Source: Nonlabens tegetincola (lineage in GTDB: Bacteria > Bacteroidota > Bacteroidia > Flavobacteriales > Flavobacteriaceae). From it: 64,000 bases of DNA. The notes beneath the pieces were generated by a model. That model was not told the DNA's origin. It ran no database searches and saw nothing but the letters and a program-made list of their open reading frames with translations. Every line of letters begins with the position of its first letter. The first letter of the stretch is position 1. This document shows positions 62,587-64,000 of the stretch, one piece after another. The stretch lies in assembly GCF_002954355.1 (NCBI RefSeq), contig NZ_MQVV01000012.1, positions 62,001 through 126,000 on the forward strand, given 5' to 3'. The translations under genes and the position numbers were made by a program.

Positions 62587-64000
62587 TTATTGCTTTCTCA
62601 TTTCTTCAAACTTATCAACTTTAGGCTGTTGTGGCCAGCTGTTGTTTGACACATCAATGTCAGCTGTTTCTAGGTCTGGGTCTATAGTAATACCTACGAT
62701 TTCTTTATCGCTTGCTTTACTTAGACCAACTTCTTTATCATTGTATCTCCAAATTTCTGCTGGATGAGTGACACGTTCTTTAGTACCATCTGCAAACGTG
62801 TATTCAATGATAATAGGCATAACTAATCCTCCTGGTTTTTCAACAGTAATTTCATAGAAGTATTTAGGAGCTTTCATTCTAGCTCTTTCTTCGGCAGTGA
62901 AATTTTCTTTTAAGTAATCATCTATACCACTTACTACTTCTCCTGGTTGCTTACCTTTCAAGGCAGCGTTAAAGTCTTCGCTATCTTCTTTTACCATATA
63001 AACAAGACCAGCTTCTTTAATACGTTCAACAGGAATGCCGTTTTCTTTAGCATAATCCTTCATAGCTTGGTTCATTTCATTTGAAACATAATATTTACTA
63101 ACCTCTTTAAGTCCCATATCATTGAAACGAGTAGTATAGAACCATCCTCTCCAGAACCAGTCTAGATCCATAGCACTTGCATCTTCCATAGAACGGAAGA
63201 AATCCTCTGGTGTAGGGTGCTTGAACATCCATCTTTGAGAATAAGTACGGAATGCATAATCAAAAAGATCACGACCCATTACGGTTTCTCTTAAGATATT
63301 AAGACCAGTAGCAGGCTTACTATAAGCGTTTGAACCAAATTGATACGTATTTAAACCTTTACTCATAATTGGAGCGATGTATCTTTGATCACCTGCCATA
63401 TAAGGAACAATTTTCGCAGCAGGTCCACGACGAGATGGGTACGCATCTAAACCTTCAATAGCAGCTGGATAATTTTCACCAAAATCTTGTTCGGCAACGT
63501 ATTGTACAAAAGTATTAAGACCTTCGTCCATCCATGTCCATTGACGCTCATCACTATTAACAATCATTGGGAAGAAGTTGTGTCCAACCTCGTGGATAAT
63601 TACTGAAATCATACCAAATTTAGTACGATCTGTGTAGTTTCCTTCAGCATCTGGTCTACCGTAGTTCCAGCAAATCATTGGATATTCCATTCCTTGATTC
63701 TTTGCGTGAACCGATATTGCTTTGTGGTAAGGGTAGTCAAAAGTCATTCTACTGTAGGACTTTAAAGTTTGCGCTACTGCATATGTGGACCATTGCTCCC
63801 ATAATGGATTACCTTCTGGCGGATATATAGAAACAGCCATAACATCTTTATCACCTACCTTAACAGCCATAGCATCTGCTACGTAACGACGAGATGAAGT
63901 CCATCCAAAGTCACGTACATAATCAGCCTTGAATTCCCAAGTTTTAGTTTTAGTAGCACCTGGCATCATTGCAAGTTTCTCAGCCTCTGGTTGAGTTCTT
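62587..64000 (-). CDS. M1-family zinc metallopeptidase, 5' end beyond the window
   Basis: The frame is open to the right edge, so only the 3' part (about 470 codons) is visible. The zinc site is HEVGHNFFPM with the third ligand Glu in WTWMDEGLNTFVQY, 18-19 residues on, as in aminopeptidase N-like M1 enzymes. The C-terminal part (about residues 250-460 of the visible protein) is strand- and helix-rich with no sorting domain, so it is probably periplasmic or outer-membrane bound. It ends before a terminator. From memory, flavobacteria have several such peptidases; substrate preference is unknown. Confidence 0.9.
   Translation of the reverse strand, partial: RTQPEAEKLAMMPGATKTKTWEFKADYVRDFGWTSSRRYVADAMAVKVGDKDVMAVSIYPPEGNPLWEQWSTYAVAQTLKSYSRMTFDYPYHKAISVHAKNQGMEYPMICWNYGRPDAEGNYTDRTKFGMISVIIHEVGHNFFPMIVNSDERQWTWMDEGLNTFVQYVAEQDFGENYPAAIEGLDAYPSRRGPAAKIVPYMAGDQRYIAPIMSKGLNTYQFGSNAYSKPATGLNILRETVMGRDLFDYAFRTYSQRWMFKHPTPEDFFRSMEDASAMDLDWFWRGWFYTTRFNDMGLKEVSKYYVSNEMNQAMKDYAKENGIPVERIKEAGLVYMVKEDSEDFNAALKGKQPGEVVSGIDDYLKENFTAEERARMKAPKYFYEITVEKPGGLVMPIIIEYTFADGTKERVTHPAEIWRYNDKEVGLSKASDKEIVGITIDPDLETADIDVSNNSWPQQPKVDKFEEMRKQ

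Overview
The window is a gene-dense, AT-rich stretch of a Bacteroidota chromosome, almost certainly from a marine flavobacterium (family Flavobacteriaceae). The evidence is: PorZ and several secreted proteins with type IX secretion sorting tails; two TonB-dependent receptors; DUF4296, DUF4271 and CCC-motif proteins known mainly from this group; and repeated promoter -7 boxes of the Bacteroidota form TAnnTTTG with few clear Shine-Dalgarno sites. The genus is not determined; Nonlabens/Dokdonia-like relatives are my guess from memory. No rRNA, tRNA, CRISPR array, insertion sequence or phage gene was seen, and no gap between genes exceeds about 300 bases.

Layout. 1-7.1 kb: coiled-coil proteins, fructose-bisphosphatase, a GNAT enzyme coupled to aspartate kinase, a fused OlsF-like acyltransferase, a TM2 protein, a VOC protein and a 2-hydroxyacid dehydrogenase. 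7.2-18.8 kb: Zn-peptidase, tyrS, an SDR protein, the dpm1-pyrC-DUF4296 operon, DUF4271-hemD, pckA, a saccharopine-dehydrogenase-like gene and a LuxE-like gene. 18.9-27.7 kb: a secreted T9SS protein, a two-component pair, a glycosyltransferase, trmB-lysE-ATL, and gdhA beside an outer-membrane protein. 27.8-39.6 kb: porZ-recO-TonB receptor-pdeM run, TspO-like protein, flavoprotein disulfide reductase, mfd. 39.6-57.9 kb, all on the minus strand: T9SS protein, small membrane protein, Oar-like receptor, then hmgA / CCC protein / hppD / DUF3108 / kynA / M23 peptidase / pgi (tyrosine and tryptophan breakdown plus envelope and sugar genes), patatin-BamA fusion and uvrC. 58-64 kb: thioredoxin, hydrolase, O-methyltransferase, PAP2, tatA, a lipoprotein and the 3' part of an M1 peptidase.

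The most striking signal is a dispersed perfect 16-bp palindrome, CGCTTTCGCGAAAGCG. There are 12 exact copies and 2 near copies in 64 kb, about one per 4.6 kb, where chance predicts essentially none. Ten copies lie inside conserved genes, always in one of two reading frames (RFRES five times, AFAKA or LFAKA five times, never the third frame), and four lie between genes, three of them beside terminators. It behaves like a genome-wide signal such as an uptake sequence, HIP1-like palindrome or protein/methylase site rather than like a mobile gene.

Two core catabolic genes, gdhA and hppD, each lack one A in an A-run near the 5' end, so the annotated N-terminus is out of frame. In gdhA the run forms a textbook A_AAA_AAG slippery heptamer whose -1 slip restores the expected protein exactly. 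Homopolymer error is the simplest explanation for both, but gdhA deserves a direct check.
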